Counted from the stretch's first letter, positions 41,859 through 50,468 are shown. The stretch is DNA of 64,000 nt from Sphingomonas sp. YR710 (GCF_900101455.1 NZ_FMZJ01000001.1:186001-250000), one strand, 5' to 3'. Notes: generated by a model not told the origin, from the sequence alone. Made by a program: numbers and translations.

Positions 41859-42707
41859 TCAGGCGATCTGCAGTGCGGCTACCGCGGAGCGGCGGCGCTT
41901 GCGCAGGCTGAAGCCGACGATGCCGAAGCCCAGGATCAGCATTTCCCACGTCGACGCTTCCGGCGCGGCCGACACGAATGCGCCGGTGAGCGAGACGCTG
42001 TCGAGCAGCGAGAAGGGCGGCTGCCCGCTCGGTGTGCCGGCGGCGAGGAAGTAGAGCGTGTCGCTGGCTTTCGAGGCGACGAAATTATAGGTCTGGGTCT
42101 GCCAGCCGGTAAAACCGTGGCTGGCATCATTGAGGATAGCGGTCTGACTGCTCAGGCCTTCGTCGGTCAGGCCGAACTTCCACGATTCAGTCGTCGCGCC
42201 ATCGAAATTCTTCTGCTGCGCGCCAGCCCAGTTGAAGGTCAGCGAATAGCTTTGGCCGACGATGAGCCCGGAAATCTGCTGACTGATCCGGGCCACCTGA
42301 TAGGCGCCGTCGGCACCTATGAAGTTGCCGCCCGTGGGGCTGGCGACGAACCCGTTGTTGACGCCGCTGCCGGGCCCCCACAAGGTCACGTTGCCGCTAT
42401 CGCCATTCGCGCCGGTGCTCGTCGCGGTCGCGCCCGAGAAGATGAAGTTGTAGCCGGGGGCGCCGCCGGCCTCGTTCGCATTGGTCCACCCCACCGCATT
42501 GGTATTGTAGTTGAGCTGGCCAATGCCGTTGGTGGTAAGCTCGAAATCGCCATTGGTGATGAACTGGTGCGCCGGATCGATGGTCGCCAATGCCGGTGCG
42601 GTGGCAGCCAGGCCGATGAGCGTCGCGATCCCCAGCAAGGCGGCTTTCAGCGTGCCGCTGGCGCGACGAGCCTTCACATCATGCATGCCCGAAAGAATCG
42701 ACGTCAT
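41859..42707 (-). CDS. PEP-CTERM-type sorted extracellular protein
   Basis: The 282-residue product has an N-terminal signal (LLGIATLIGLAATAPALA), then a beta-sandwich region starting ITNGDFEL, similar to carbohydrate-binding DUF642-like modules. The C-terminal sorting signal reads PEASTWEMLILGFGIVGF then a basic KRRRS tail. This is the sphingomonad variant of PEP-CTERM, recognised and cleaved by an exosortase. The protein is expected to end up outside the cell, perhaps with exopolysaccharide. No exosortase gene is in the window. GGGGCAGAG precedes the ATG. Confidence 0.85.
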   Translation of the reverse strand: MTSILSGMHDVKARRASGTLKAALLGIATLIGLAATAPALATIDPAHQFITNGDFELTTNGIGQLNYNTNAVGWTNANEAGGAPGYNFIFSGATATSTGANGDSGNVTLWGPGSGVNNGFVASPTGGNFIGADGAYQVARISQQISGLIVGQSYSLTFNWAGAQQKNFDGATTESWKFGLTDEGLSSQTAILNDASHGFTGWQTQTYNFVASKASDTLYFLAAGTPSGQPPFSLLDSVSLTGAFVSAAPEASTWEMLILGFGIVGFSLRKRRRSAVAALQIA

Positions 42708-43098
42708 TCTCTGCCCCCCGAATATATGCCACGCATAGCCGAAACGATTGCGCCGGGCGATAGGTTTGTCGGTCCGACCCACCGGCAGAGGCCGGGATTT
42801 CCGCGAAGCAAAGCAACCGTACAGCATGCCACATTTCCGAATATGTTCCGTCTACGGAATATTAAGCAATATTCGCGCCATTATAAATTATTTGTATATT
42901 TCAATTGTTTAATCGTGCTCCTTGATTGCCAAGAAATGCAAATTGTAAAATCTGCCGACAACAGGTTTGCTGGATCTGCTCCATCGTCGCCGCAAAGCAG
43001 CAAGCGGATAATACGCCGTGATCGCCGCCGCGAAAATCGCTATCGGTATTGCGGGGCTGCTCCTCCGGCGGGGGAGATCATTAGCAAGAGGGTTTGAA
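42708..43098. other. AT-rich divergent intergenic region
   Basis: 391 bases between the divergent PEP-CTERM and EpsD-like genes. From about 42830 to 42960 the sequence is strikingly AT-rich (runs such as ATTATAAATTATTTGTATA), unlike the GC-rich surroundings. It probably holds both promoters and perhaps a binding site for a nucleoid protein. I find no RNA gene or small ORF with a good ribosome-binding site. Confidence 0.5.
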
Positions 43099-43935
43099 GT
43101 GCGGGGTAAAGTAAGCTTTCGGGGTGGCGCGGTGATCTGCGCTCTGCTTCTGTCGGGCTGCCATAATGAGCCCAAGGGTCAGGTGATCGCTATCGTCAAT
43201 GGGCATGAGATCTCGTTCCAGGATCTGAATGCCGAGCTCGACGGCCTTCAGCTCCCCGACAACGTCGATCGCAAGCAACTGCGGCGGATCCTGTTGCAGC
43301 AGGTGATCGATCGCGAGCTCATGGTGCAGAAGGCGCATAAGATGGGGATCGACAAGACCCCCGAATATGTAAGCGAGGTTCGGCGCGGTGAAGAGAATCT
43401 GCTCGCCGGGATGATCGGTCATAATGTTGCGGTGACGGTGCCGTTGCCGGACGAGCGCGACATCCAGCAATATATCGACAGCCACCCATTTCAGTTCGGC
43501 AGGCGCGAGCAGTTGAAGTTCGATCAGATCCTGTTCGATCCGCCCAAGGACCGGCGCAAGCTCGACGTGCTCAAGGATACGCACTCGCTTGACGCGGCGG
43601 CGGCGGCGCTGCAATCGATCGGCGTCGCCTTCACGCGCGGCGAGGGCGCGATCGACACCGGTCCGACGGCGCCCGATCTGGCCGCGCAGATTGAGGCTGC
43701 GCCGCCGGGCGAACCGATCCTGTTGCCGCAGGGCAATCAACTCGCGGTTGGTGTGATTACCGCGCGCCAGCCAATTGCCACACCGCCGGCCGCCGTGCAC
43801 CTTGCCGCGGCGCGCGCAGTCCGCGCCGCCGCTTTGCTGCATGAAAGCCAGGCACAGATCCAAAGCGTCCGCGAAAAAGCCAAAATTGATTATCGAGACC
43901 CTGAACTGGCGCCAGCGCCGGTTGCCCGGCGCTAA
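43099..43935 (+). CDS. EpsD/SurA-like lipoprotein (peptidyl-prolyl isomerase family)
   Basis: A 278-residue protein started at GTG behind GAGGG. It has a lipoprotein signal with lipobox LLLSGC (Cys at about residue 20), then IAIVNGHEISFQDLNAEL and a helical segment LRRILLQQVIDRELMVQKAHKMG, the N-terminal chaperone pattern of SurA/PrsA/EpsD. A parvulin-like part follows (DERDIQQYIDSHPF, REQLKFDQILFD) but the active-site signature is weak. EpsD-type proteins are usually encoded with exopolysaccharide and exosortase genes, and here the divergent neighbour is a PEP-CTERM protein. Confidence 0.75.
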   Translation: MRGKVSFRGGAVICALLLSGCHNEPKGQVIAIVNGHEISFQDLNAELDGLQLPDNVDRKQLRRILLQQVIDRELMVQKAHKMGIDKTPEYVSEVRRGEENLLAGMIGHNVAVTVPLPDERDIQQYIDSHPFQFGRREQLKFDQILFDPPKDRRKLDVLKDTHSLDAAAAALQSIGVAFTRGEGAIDTGPTAPDLAAQIEAAPPGEPILLPQGNQLAVGVITARQPIATPPAAVHLAAARAVRAAALLHESQAQIQSVREKAKIDYRDPELAPAPVARR

Positions 43936-43937
43936 AA

Positions 43938-43973
43938 CGTTTCCCCGAGTTCGGGCTCCGGCTCGGGGAAACG
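43938..43973. terminator. Bidirectional terminator between the EpsD-like gene and htpG
   Basis: A 12-bp perfect stem, CGTTTCCCCGAG (43938-43949) with its complement at 43962-43973, and a 12-base loop. AAAA precedes it and CTTT follows. It occupies almost the whole 40-base gap between two convergent genes. Confidence 0.75.
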
Positions 43974-43975
43974 CT

Positions 43976-45862
43976 TTACGTCAGCGCCCGCTCGATCAGT
44001 CGCCCCAATCGTGCCGAGAAAGCGCGCGGATCGAGCGGGTGTTCGCCGTCGGCAATCTGCGCTTCGTCGAGCAGCAGATGCGCCGCATCTTCGCGGAAGG
44101 TCTTTTCGTCCTCGCCCAGCGCGGCGAGTTTGACGATCAGGCCGTGGCGCGGATTGACTTCGAGCACGGGCTTCGCCGCCATCGGCGCCTGGCCGGCGGC
44201 CGCCAGGATCTTTTCGAGCTGGCGGTCCATGCCGCGATCGGGGGCGACCAGGCAGACCGCGCTTTCGGTCAGCCGGTCGGAAGCACGAACGTCGGACACC
44301 GCTTCGCCCAGAATCTCCTTGGCGAAGGCGATAAAGCTGGTGACCTGCTCGCTGGCTTCGACTGACGGCGTCGCATCACCCTCGGCGAGCGGGATCAGGC
44401 TGAGGTCGGCGGCGCCCTGCGTGACCGATTTGAACGGCTTGCCGTCATGATCGACGCCGGCGGTGACCCAGAAACTGTCGACCTGATCGGCGAGCAGCAG
44501 CACTTCGATGCCGCGGGCGCGATAGCCTTCGATCTGCGGCGAGGCTTTCAGCCGGTCGAGATCGGTGCCGACGGCATAATAGATCGCCGTCTGGTTCTCC
44601 TTCATCCCCGCGACATAGTCTTTCAGTGAGCGCCAGCCGTCGCCGGCCGTGCTCCGGAAACGGGCGAGGCCCAGCAGGCTCTCGCGGCGCTCATAATCCT
44701 CGTACAGGCCTTCCTTGATGACCGGCCCGAAATTTTCCCAAATCGCGGTATAGGCTTCGACATCGTTGCCGGAGAGCTTTTCGAGTTCGGAAAGGACGCG
44801 GTTGGTGACGCCCTTCTGGATCGCCGACAGAATCGGGCTTTCCTGAATCATCTCGCGCGACATGTTGAGCGGCAGATCGGCCGAGTCGACCAGCCCGCGC
44901 ACGAAGCGAAGGTAGCGGGGCAGGATGTCGGCTTCATCGGTGATGAAGACTCGGCGGACGTAGAGCTTCATACGGCCCTTGCGATCGGGATCGAACAGGT
45001 CGAACGGCTTTGATCCGGGCACGAAGGCGAGCACCGAATATTCCTGCCGGCCCTCGGCACGGTAATGGAGCGTGATCGCAGGCTTGTCGAACTGACCGGC
45101 GACGCTGCGATAGAAATCGGTATATTCGTCCTCGCTGACCTCGGACTTGGACTTGGTCCAGAGGGCGGCGCCATCGGCGATCTCGGCGGGTTCGGCATCG
45201 GGCTTTTCAAGGATGGAGATCGGCACGGGGACGTGGCCCGACTGCGCCTTGACAATCCGCTCGACCTTGAAGCGCTCGGCGAAATCCTTCGCATCCTCCA
45301 TCAGGTGGAGGACGACGCGGGTGCCGCGCGGCGGCGCTTCGGCGACCTCGACCGGTGCGATCGTATAGGTGCCGAGTCCGTCCGACGACCACATCGCGGC
45401 TTCGTCCGATCCGGCGCGGCGCGAGACGACATCGACCTTTTCGGCGACCATGAACGCCGAATAGAAGCCGACGCCGAACTGGCCGATCAACTGCGTGCCT
45501 TCGCCTTCCTTGTTCGCGGCGATCCGGTCCATGAACGCCTTGGTGCCCGAGCGCGCGATCGTGCCGAGCGCCTCGGACATGTCGGCGGTGGTCATGCCGA
45601 TACCATTGTCCTCGATCGTCAGTTTGCGATTGTCGGGATCGAGGATCAGCGAGATCCGCGGCTGCGGATCGTCGCCGAGCAGGGCCGGATCGGCGATCGC
45701 CTCATAACGCAGCTTCTCGCATGCATCAGCGGCGTTGGAGATCAGTTCGCGCAGGAAGACATTTTTGTCCGAATAAACCGAATGCACCATCATGTGGAGC
45801 AGCTTGGCGACATCGGCTTCGAACGCGTGGGTCTCGGGGGCAGCTTCGGTGATGGTTGTCAT
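43976..45862 (-). CDS. htpG: Molecular chaperone HtpG (Hsp90)
   Basis: The 628-residue ATP-dependent chaperone begins with an N-terminal GHKL ATPase domain: ELISNAADACEKLRYEA (catalytic Glu and Asn), DNGIGMT, GQFGVGFYSAFMVA. The middle domain contains LYVRRVFITDEADILPRYLRFVRG and the C-terminal dimerisation region follows. Length and motifs are standard for bacterial Hsp90. A heat-shock-type promoter lies about 40 bases upstream. It is divergent from the conflict-like cluster. Confidence 0.95.
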   Translation of the reverse strand: MTTITEAAPETHAFEADVAKLLHMMVHSVYSDKNVFLRELISNAADACEKLRYEAIADPALLGDDPQPRISLILDPDNRKLTIEDNGIGMTTADMSEALGTIARSGTKAFMDRIAANKEGEGTQLIGQFGVGFYSAFMVAEKVDVVSRRAGSDEAAMWSSDGLGTYTIAPVEVAEAPPRGTRVVLHLMEDAKDFAERFKVERIVKAQSGHVPVPISILEKPDAEPAEIADGAALWTKSKSEVSEDEYTDFYRSVAGQFDKPAITLHYRAEGRQEYSVLAFVPGSKPFDLFDPDRKGRMKLYVRRVFITDEADILPRYLRFVRGLVDSADLPLNMSREMIQESPILSAIQKGVTNRVLSELEKLSGNDVEAYTAIWENFGPVIKEGLYEDYERRESLLGLARFRSTAGDGWRSLKDYVAGMKENQTAIYYAVGTDLDRLKASPQIEGYRARGIEVLLLADQVDSFWVTAGVDHDGKPFKSVTQGAADLSLIPLAEGDATPSVEASEQVTSFIAFAKEILGEAVSDVRASDRLTESAVCLVAPDRGMDRQLEKILAAAGQAPMAAKPVLEVNPRHGLIVKLAALGEDEKTFREDAAHLLLDEAQIADGEHPLDPRAFSARLGRLIERALT

Positions 45863-46195
45863 GGGCTTGAAAGGTCTCTCCGGGTTGAAACTTGCCGCGG
45901 AGATGGCGGGCAGCGAATTTTATTTCAAGGGGCAAGCACCGGTCGACGGCACGGGTTCTTTTGAGCAAGCCAGGCCCCGCTTCTCAAAAATCGCTCGGCG
46001 TGAGCGCGATCACGGATATCGCGTCCGATCGGGCCTAGAACAGGATCGACATCGGGAGAGGTGGTGACAATAAGAGCCTAGTCGATGTTCGATCATATTC
46101 GCCAATGCCCAGCTATTGTATCCGAAATGGTTCAATATGGGTGGTGATGAATTGTTCGCAGGATATGTTCATGTAAAGCGTAAGGAGTAAGTAGC
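45863..46195. other. Divergent intergenic region between htpG and the small-protein cluster
   Basis: 333 bases. The left part holds the htpG promoter. The right part (46080-46195) is relatively AT-rich and must contain the promoter of the six-gene plus-strand cluster, but no clear -35/-10 pair stands out. AGGAG lies nine bases before the first ATG of the cluster. Confidence 0.45.
45903..45929 (-). promoter_or_regulatory. RpoH (heat-shock) promoter of htpG
   Basis: On the minus strand CCCCTTGAA (with CTTGAA at 45924-45929) is followed after 13 bases by CCCGCCAT (45903-45910). This fits the sigma-32 pattern CTTGAA-N13/14-CCCCAT and lies about 40 bases before the htpG ATG, a gene known to belong to the heat-shock regulon. 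Confidence 0.55.
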
Positions 46196-46438
46196 ATGCC
46201 GTTACCGTCAAATGTCCATGAATTGATGGCCAATCTGCACGAGCAAGGCGTCGTCAATCTCGATACGTCGATCCGCTCGCTTGTTCAGCCTGCGGTGCTT
46301 GGCTCGGCCAGCCCGAATTCGCTGCCGACCGACATCATCATTGGCCCGCGCTACGTGTTCGTCACGAAGGTCGGCCAGCAGGCCGGCATCAACGAACAGG
46401 TCGGGGCCGTTGCCGGCCACGCCGCCGGCATCCGCTGA
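46196..46438 (+). CDS. Small protein, paralogue 1 of a tandem pair (80 aa)
   Basis: This is an unrecognised 80-residue protein. Residues 21-33 read NLDTSIRSLVQPA, a motif repeated almost exactly in the next gene (NLDASLRSLVHPA). The second half (TDIIIGPRYVFVTKVG then GINEQVG) also aligns with its neighbour. There is no signal peptide or membrane helix, and the composition suggests a small beta-hairpin core with a Gly/Ala-rich tail (AVAGHAAGIR). A ribosome-binding site AGGAG is present. First gene of a six-gene cluster. It could be a secreted or modified peptide, a structural subunit or an effector; nothing in the sequence decides. Confidence 0.7.
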   Translation: MPLPSNVHELMANLHEQGVVNLDTSIRSLVQPAVLGSASPNSLPTDIIIGPRYVFVTKVGQQAGINEQVGAVAGHAAGIR

Positions 46439-46461
46439 ACATTAAGGGAAGGAGAATTCCA

Positions 46462-46734
46462 ATGCCAACGACTCCTGTTCAGGCGTCCAAGACGCTGACC
46501 GCGCTTTCCGACGCCAAATTCCTCAACCTCGATGCCTCGCTGCGTTCGCTGGTCCATCCGGCCGGCATGGGCGGCATGTCGGTCGGCGGTCCGGTTTCGG
46601 ATGAAGGCCCGGCGATCCTGATCCACGAGAATTTCGTGTTCATCCATGTCGGCGGCCTCGTCGGCGGGATTAACGAGATGACCCAGAAGGCGGGGATCGC
46701 GGAAGCCGCGGGCCGTGTCGCCGGTGGGCTCTAA
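46462..46734 (+). CDS. Small protein, paralogue 2 of a tandem pair (90 aa)
   Basis: A 90-residue protein with the same layout as its upstream neighbour: NLDASLRSLVHPA at 22-34, a glycine-rich linker (GMGGMSVGGP), a beta segment AILIHENFVFIHVGG, then GINE and an Ala/Gly-rich end (GRVAGGL). The gene starts 23 bases after the first, behind an excellent site (GGAAGGAG, eight bases from the ATG). Two strongly initiated tandem small genes ahead of large ones suggest the products are needed in high amounts. Function unknown. Confidence 0.72.
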   Translation: MPTTPVQASKTLTALSDAKFLNLDASLRSLVHPAGMGGMSVGGPVSDEGPAILIHENFVFIHVGGLVGGINEMTQKAGIAEAAGRVAGGL

Positions 46735-48145
46735 TCATCCGTCGCGAGAGTGGATGATCGAAACTTTGGGCCGCGTCCTTCGGGATGCGGCCCATCTCCT
46801 CGATCGGCTCCCCGCGCTCTCGCCGCATTGGCCCGCGGATCGCACCAGCGGCCATGTCGACAAACTGATCGGGGAATCGGCGTTGCTGTTGCTCGCCGCG
46901 GCACGTGTGCCCGCCGACGTGCTGTGGCCCCATATCGCGAGTTTGACCGCCTCGCTGATTCCGCATGTCCATTCGGTCCGATCGCGGGCGCTGCTGATGC
47001 GGTCCCGGAGGAACCGGCATGCGATCCTGCTGCCGCACCTCGTGCTCGCAAAGCTCGGATATTGCGATCCGGTGCTCGAAGGCTTGTTGTGCGACGGTGC
47101 TGGCGCGGGTGAGGCCGAGGTGCAGGGCTTCCGGCTGGCCGAACGCGAATGGTTGCGGGCGCTCGACGAGGGGACGCCGCCCGACATGCGGCGCTTTACC
47201 GGCGACACCATCTTTTCGCGACCGCTCAATGTGCTGGAGATGGATCGTGGCGATCTCTACGCGGTGACCCATTGGGTCGCTTACGCCACCGATCTGGGCC
47301 AGGTTGCGGCACCCCGCTGGATGGTCGATGCGGTCATCGCGATGATCGACGACGCGATCGCGTGGCAGATCGGGGCCGAGGATCTCGACCTGCTGGGTGA
47401 GCTGCTGATGATGGCACGGATGCTGCGGCTGCCGCAGAGCCCCGCGACCGACGCTGCCTGGGCACTGATCCGGGCTGCGTGGGACAGGATCGGTTTTCTG
47501 CCCAGCCCCAGCTATCGGGCCGCGGACGTGGAGCCGCTCGAAGGCGATGCCCGCGCCGCGCATGAGGCGGCGCACGTCTATCATACGATGTATGTGCTCG
47601 GATTGCTGTGTGCGACCGAAGTGCGCTTCCCGTCGCGCAACATCCACAGGTCCCACGCGGATTGGGCCTATGCTCTGGTGGTGGCGCAGGATGCGGAACG
47701 CGCGGCCGAACGGGCGGCGCCTTATTGCCGCGGCAAGCCCGGGTCGATGGCCGATGGCGCCGATCCATCGCCGCAAGCCGCGCCGCCATTCTGGCGCGGT
47801 GTGCTGGAAGCCAACGCGCACCACGCCGACATCGTCGCCGCGGCGGACCTCATATCGGCGGTGCGCAGCTATGATCTGGCCGCGTTGGCGCGATCGATGG
47901 ACCGGTGGATTGCGGACGGGCTGCCGGCATCGGGGCTGTTTATCGATGCTGTGACCTTTCTGATCCGCCAGCAGGTGGCGGACGGTGCGATCGGCGCGCA
48001 ATTTCTGATTGATCAAAATCGCGCGAGCCCGGCGGCGGCCATTGTGACGAGTGCGCTGGCCGAACTGCTGGCGCGATCCGCGATCCATATTCGAACGGAG
48101 CTTGCCGCGAGCGGGGCCGTGCCGATGCGGGAGTGCGTGCATTGA
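46715..48145 (+). CDS. Helical protein of unknown function (DUF6895-like)
   Basis: A product of about 476 residues, predicted nearly all helical, with no signal peptide or transmembrane helix. The segment LYAVTHWVAYATDLG (about residue 180) and the His-containing AHEAAHVYHTMYVLGLL resemble DUF6895-type alpha-helical proteins, possibly alpha/alpha toroids; I recall this family only loosely. Its start overlaps the preceding small-protein gene if GTG 46715 or GTG 46724 is used. ATG 46754 is the non-overlapping choice, and none has a good ribosome-binding site, so translational coupling is likely. Its close packing with the two small proteins suggests it acts on or with them. Confidence 0.7.
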   Translation: MSPVGSNHPSREWMIETLGRVLRDAAHLLDRLPALSPHWPADRTSGHVDKLIGESALLLLAAARVPADVLWPHIASLTASLIPHVHSVRSRALLMRSRRNRHAILLPHLVLAKLGYCDPVLEGLLCDGAGAGEAEVQGFRLAEREWLRALDEGTPPDMRRFTGDTIFSRPLNVLEMDRGDLYAVTHWVAYATDLGQVAAPRWMVDAVIAMIDDAIAWQIGAEDLDLLGELLMMARMLRLPQSPATDAAWALIRAAWDRIGFLPSPSYRAADVEPLEGDARAAHEAAHVYHTMYVLGLLCATEVRFPSRNIHRSHADWAYALVVAQDAERAAERAAPYCRGKPGSMADGADPSPQAAPPFWRGVLEANAHHADIVAAADLISAVRSYDLAALARSMDRWIADGLPASGLFIDAVTFLIRQQVADGAIGAQFLIDQNRASPAAAIVTSALAELLARSAIHIRTELAASGAVPMRECVH

Positions 48146-48176
48146 GAGCGGGCTGGCGGGTGGATTAGGAGACGAT

Positions 48177-49934
48177 ATGGTGAAAGGCCTGCCCGGCCGT
48201 CATTCTCCGCTTGCACGCGCCACCAGACATCCGTCACAGAGAGGCCGGCTGAGCAGCCCGCCCGCCGGTGCGGCGAGGCTGCTCCAGGGGGGCCTGGCTA
48301 TGGGGCGTGCAGCGAAGCTCGCGACCGATTTCGGGGAGGGTGGCGATCCCGCGGCGGACGTGGGGCCGCCGGCGCGATATCGCGCTTTCATCAGCTACAG
48401 CCATGTCGATGAGACGGTGGCGCGCCGGCTCCATCGCTGGCTGGAAACCTATCGCATTCCCGCGCGGCTTGTCGGCCAGATCACGGAGGAGGGGACCGTG
48501 CCGCGACGGCTGTCGCCGATCTTCCGCGATCGTAACGAATTGCCGGCGTCGAGCAGCCTCGACGATGCGGTGAAGGCCGCGCTCGCCGAATCCGCCAGCC
48601 TGATCGTCTTGTGTTCGCCCGATGCCGCGCGTTCGCGCTGGGTGGGAGAAGAGATCAGCCATTTTCGGGCGACTCATCCCGATCGGCCGGTGCTGGCGGC
48701 GTTGCTGCGCGGTGCCCCGGAAGACGCGTTTCCGGCGGCGCTGATCGATGATGGCGAGGCCGAACGAAAGCGCGAACCGGTGGCAGCCGATTTTCGGAAA
48801 GGCGGCGACGGCAAGCTCGCGCGGCTGAAGCTGGTTGCAGGATTGAGCGGCGTCGCGCTCGATGAGATCGTCCAGCGCGACGCGCAAAGACAGTTGCGGC
48901 GTGTGATGGCCATCACGCTCGGAATGATCGTTTCGACGCTAATATTGGCGATGCTCCTGATCGTTGCGCTCGAAGCGCGCAACGAAGCGGAGCGCCAGCG
49001 CCAGCAGGCCGAAGGACTGATCGAATTCATGCTCACCGATTTGCGATCACGGCTGCAGGGGGTGGGCAGGCTCGACATATTGGGATCGGTCAACGAGCGC
49101 GCGCTGGCTTATTATGGCGCGCAGGGCGATCTGGGCCGGCTGCCGAGCAGCTCGCTCGAACGGCGTGCCCGTGTATTACAGGCGATGGGCGCGGACGATC
49201 AGCGGCGGGGCGCTGTCGATATGGCGCTGAATGAATATCGCGAGGCGCACCGGACGACCCGTGCGCTGCTGGCCGAAAAACCGAACGATGCGCAGCGTAT
49301 CTTCACGCATGCGCAGAGCGAATTCTTCCTGGGCTATGTCGATTATCAGCGCGGTCGATACGATGCGGCACGCCCGCATTTTCAAGCCTATCTCGATCTG
49401 GCGCGCCGGCTCGTCGCGATCGATCCGCACGATGTGCGGGCGTTGCGCGAATATGGCTATGCGCAGGGCAATATGTGTTCGCTCGAACTTTCCAGCAAGG
49501 CGAATATGGCACAGGTGCTTGGCGCCTGTCGCGGCGCGCTGTCGGCAATGAAGAAGGTCGCTGCCGCCAGGCCCGCCGATGCGGAGGTGCGCAACGATCT
49601 GGCCAATCGTCATGCGTGGATGGCCGATGCGCTGCGCGCGTCGGGCCGGATGCGCGAGGCGCTGGCCGAGCGGCAGGAGCAGGCGCGGATCGTAGATGAT
49701 CTGCTGCGCTCGGACCCGATCAATGCCGGCTATCGGCAAAGCTGGATGCTGTCCCGTTATTCCATCGCGATGTTGTACGTCGACCTTGGCGACAAGCAGG
49801 CGGCCTGGCAGCCGGCTCGAGAAGCTCGCGACGCGAATGCATTGTTGATTGCCACCGATCCACAAAATCAGGACTGGCGCCATTGGCGCCAACGTATCGC
49901 GGATAGCTTTCGTGGTCTTAGCAAGGAGAATTGA
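48177..49934 (+). CDS. TIR domain-transmembrane-TPR protein
   Basis: A 585-residue protein. After a basic, probably disordered leader comes a TIR domain at about 67-200: RYRAFISYSHVDE (beta-A and box 1), IFRDRNELPASSSL (box 2-like), SLIVLCSPDAARSRWVGEEI (the Ser-x-Trp with following Glu, where NAD-cleaving TIRs have their catalytic Glu). A transmembrane helix follows at about 243-265 (LGMIVSTLILAMLLIVALEA). The rest is helical with tetratricopeptide-like repeats (SEFFLGYVDYQRGRYDAARPHF). ATG 48300, just before the TIR domain, is an alternative start. TIR proteins act in NAD depletion or scaffolded signalling; a membrane-tethered TIR with TPR sensor is consistent with either. Confidence 0.85.
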   Translation: MVKGLPGRHSPLARATRHPSQRGRLSSPPAGAARLLQGGLAMGRAAKLATDFGEGGDPAADVGPPARYRAFISYSHVDETVARRLHRWLETYRIPARLVGQITEEGTVPRRLSPIFRDRNELPASSSLDDAVKAALAESASLIVLCSPDAARSRWVGEEISHFRATHPDRPVLAALLRGAPEDAFPAALIDDGEAERKREPVAADFRKGGDGKLARLKLVAGLSGVALDEIVQRDAQRQLRRVMAITLGMIVSTLILAMLLIVALEARNEAERQRQQAEGLIEFMLTDLRSRLQGVGRLDILGSVNERALAYYGAQGDLGRLPSSSLERRARVLQAMGADDQRRGAVDMALNEYREAHRTTRALLAEKPNDAQRIFTHAQSEFFLGYVDYQRGRYDAARPHFQAYLDLARRLVAIDPHDVRALREYGYAQGNMCSLELSSKANMAQVLGACRGALSAMKKVAAARPADAEVRNDLANRHAWMADALRASGRMREALAERQEQARIVDDLLRSDPINAGYRQSWMLSRYSIAMLYVDLGDKQAAWQPAREARDANALLIATDPQNQDWRHWRQRIADSFRGLSKEN

Positions 49935-50416
49935 TGATGACGCACAGGAAGATGGCACAATATCCCTTGTCTTTGGCGGCGCCGACGGGTGTGGAGCCGC
50001 GGAACGCGATAGTGAACTTCAGCGTCACCCTGACGGCTGATGGCAGAGACATCATTCTCGTGATGGAGGATATGGAAACCGGAAAAGATTATATCGCTAT
50101 TAAGGAGCATAGCGACGTCAAAATCGTGCTCCGCGGTGACCAGATCTTCTTTTCGAAAGAGCATGACGGTATCACGATGAAGGATGACGACCTCGGCCAT
50201 TTGTACGGAGGTCTCGAATATGGCGACTATGATAAGGAACTCGACCGCTACAGGAGCGTCAAGTTCGTCGCCTGTTTCAACAAGGGCGGAAAAGTCGGTA
50301 CGAAACACCCGTTCAACATCAATGTGGATCTGTTGCAAGGCGGCTCCAAGGCGCCGCGCTGGATCGGCCTGACGATCGATCCTGACATCACGAATCCGCC
50401 GCCGCCCCGGGACTGA
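49934..50416 (+). CDS. Hypothetical beta-rich protein (160 aa)
   Basis: An unrecognised soluble protein. It reads as a beta-sandwich with alternating hydrophobics (IVNFSVTLTADGRDIILVMED, KIVLRGDQIFFSK), acidic loops, and a proline-rich end (ITNPPPPRD). It has no signal peptide. The start overlaps the stop of the TIR gene (TGATG) with AAGGAG five bases before, so it is translated with it. Tandem ATGs leave a one-codon ambiguity. Its place between the TIR and SLOG-like genes makes it a candidate ligand-binding or regulatory partner. Confidence 0.65.
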   Translation: MMTHRKMAQYPLSLAAPTGVEPRNAIVNFSVTLTADGRDIILVMEDMETGKDYIAIKEHSDVKIVLRGDQIFFSKEHDGITMKDDDLGHLYGGLEYGDYDKELDRYRSVKFVACFNKGGKVGTKHPFNINVDLLQGGSKAPRWIGLTIDPDITNPPPPRD

Positions 50417-50468
50417 GCGTGGCTGGCAAAGTGGGCTGCATGAGAGATAGGGCAGGACGGATGATACT

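Noticed and set aside
46196-46734. The small paralogue pair considered as a toxin-antitoxin module
   Set aside because: The two proteins are homologous to each other, neither has a DNA-binding or known toxin motif, and both have strong independent ribosome-binding sites.
46670-48142. 490-codon minus-strand frame opposite the 476-aa cluster protein
   Set aside because: The plus-strand frame fits the operon spacing and reads as a well-ordered helical protein; the antisense frame is rich in His, Arg and Gln with no motif.
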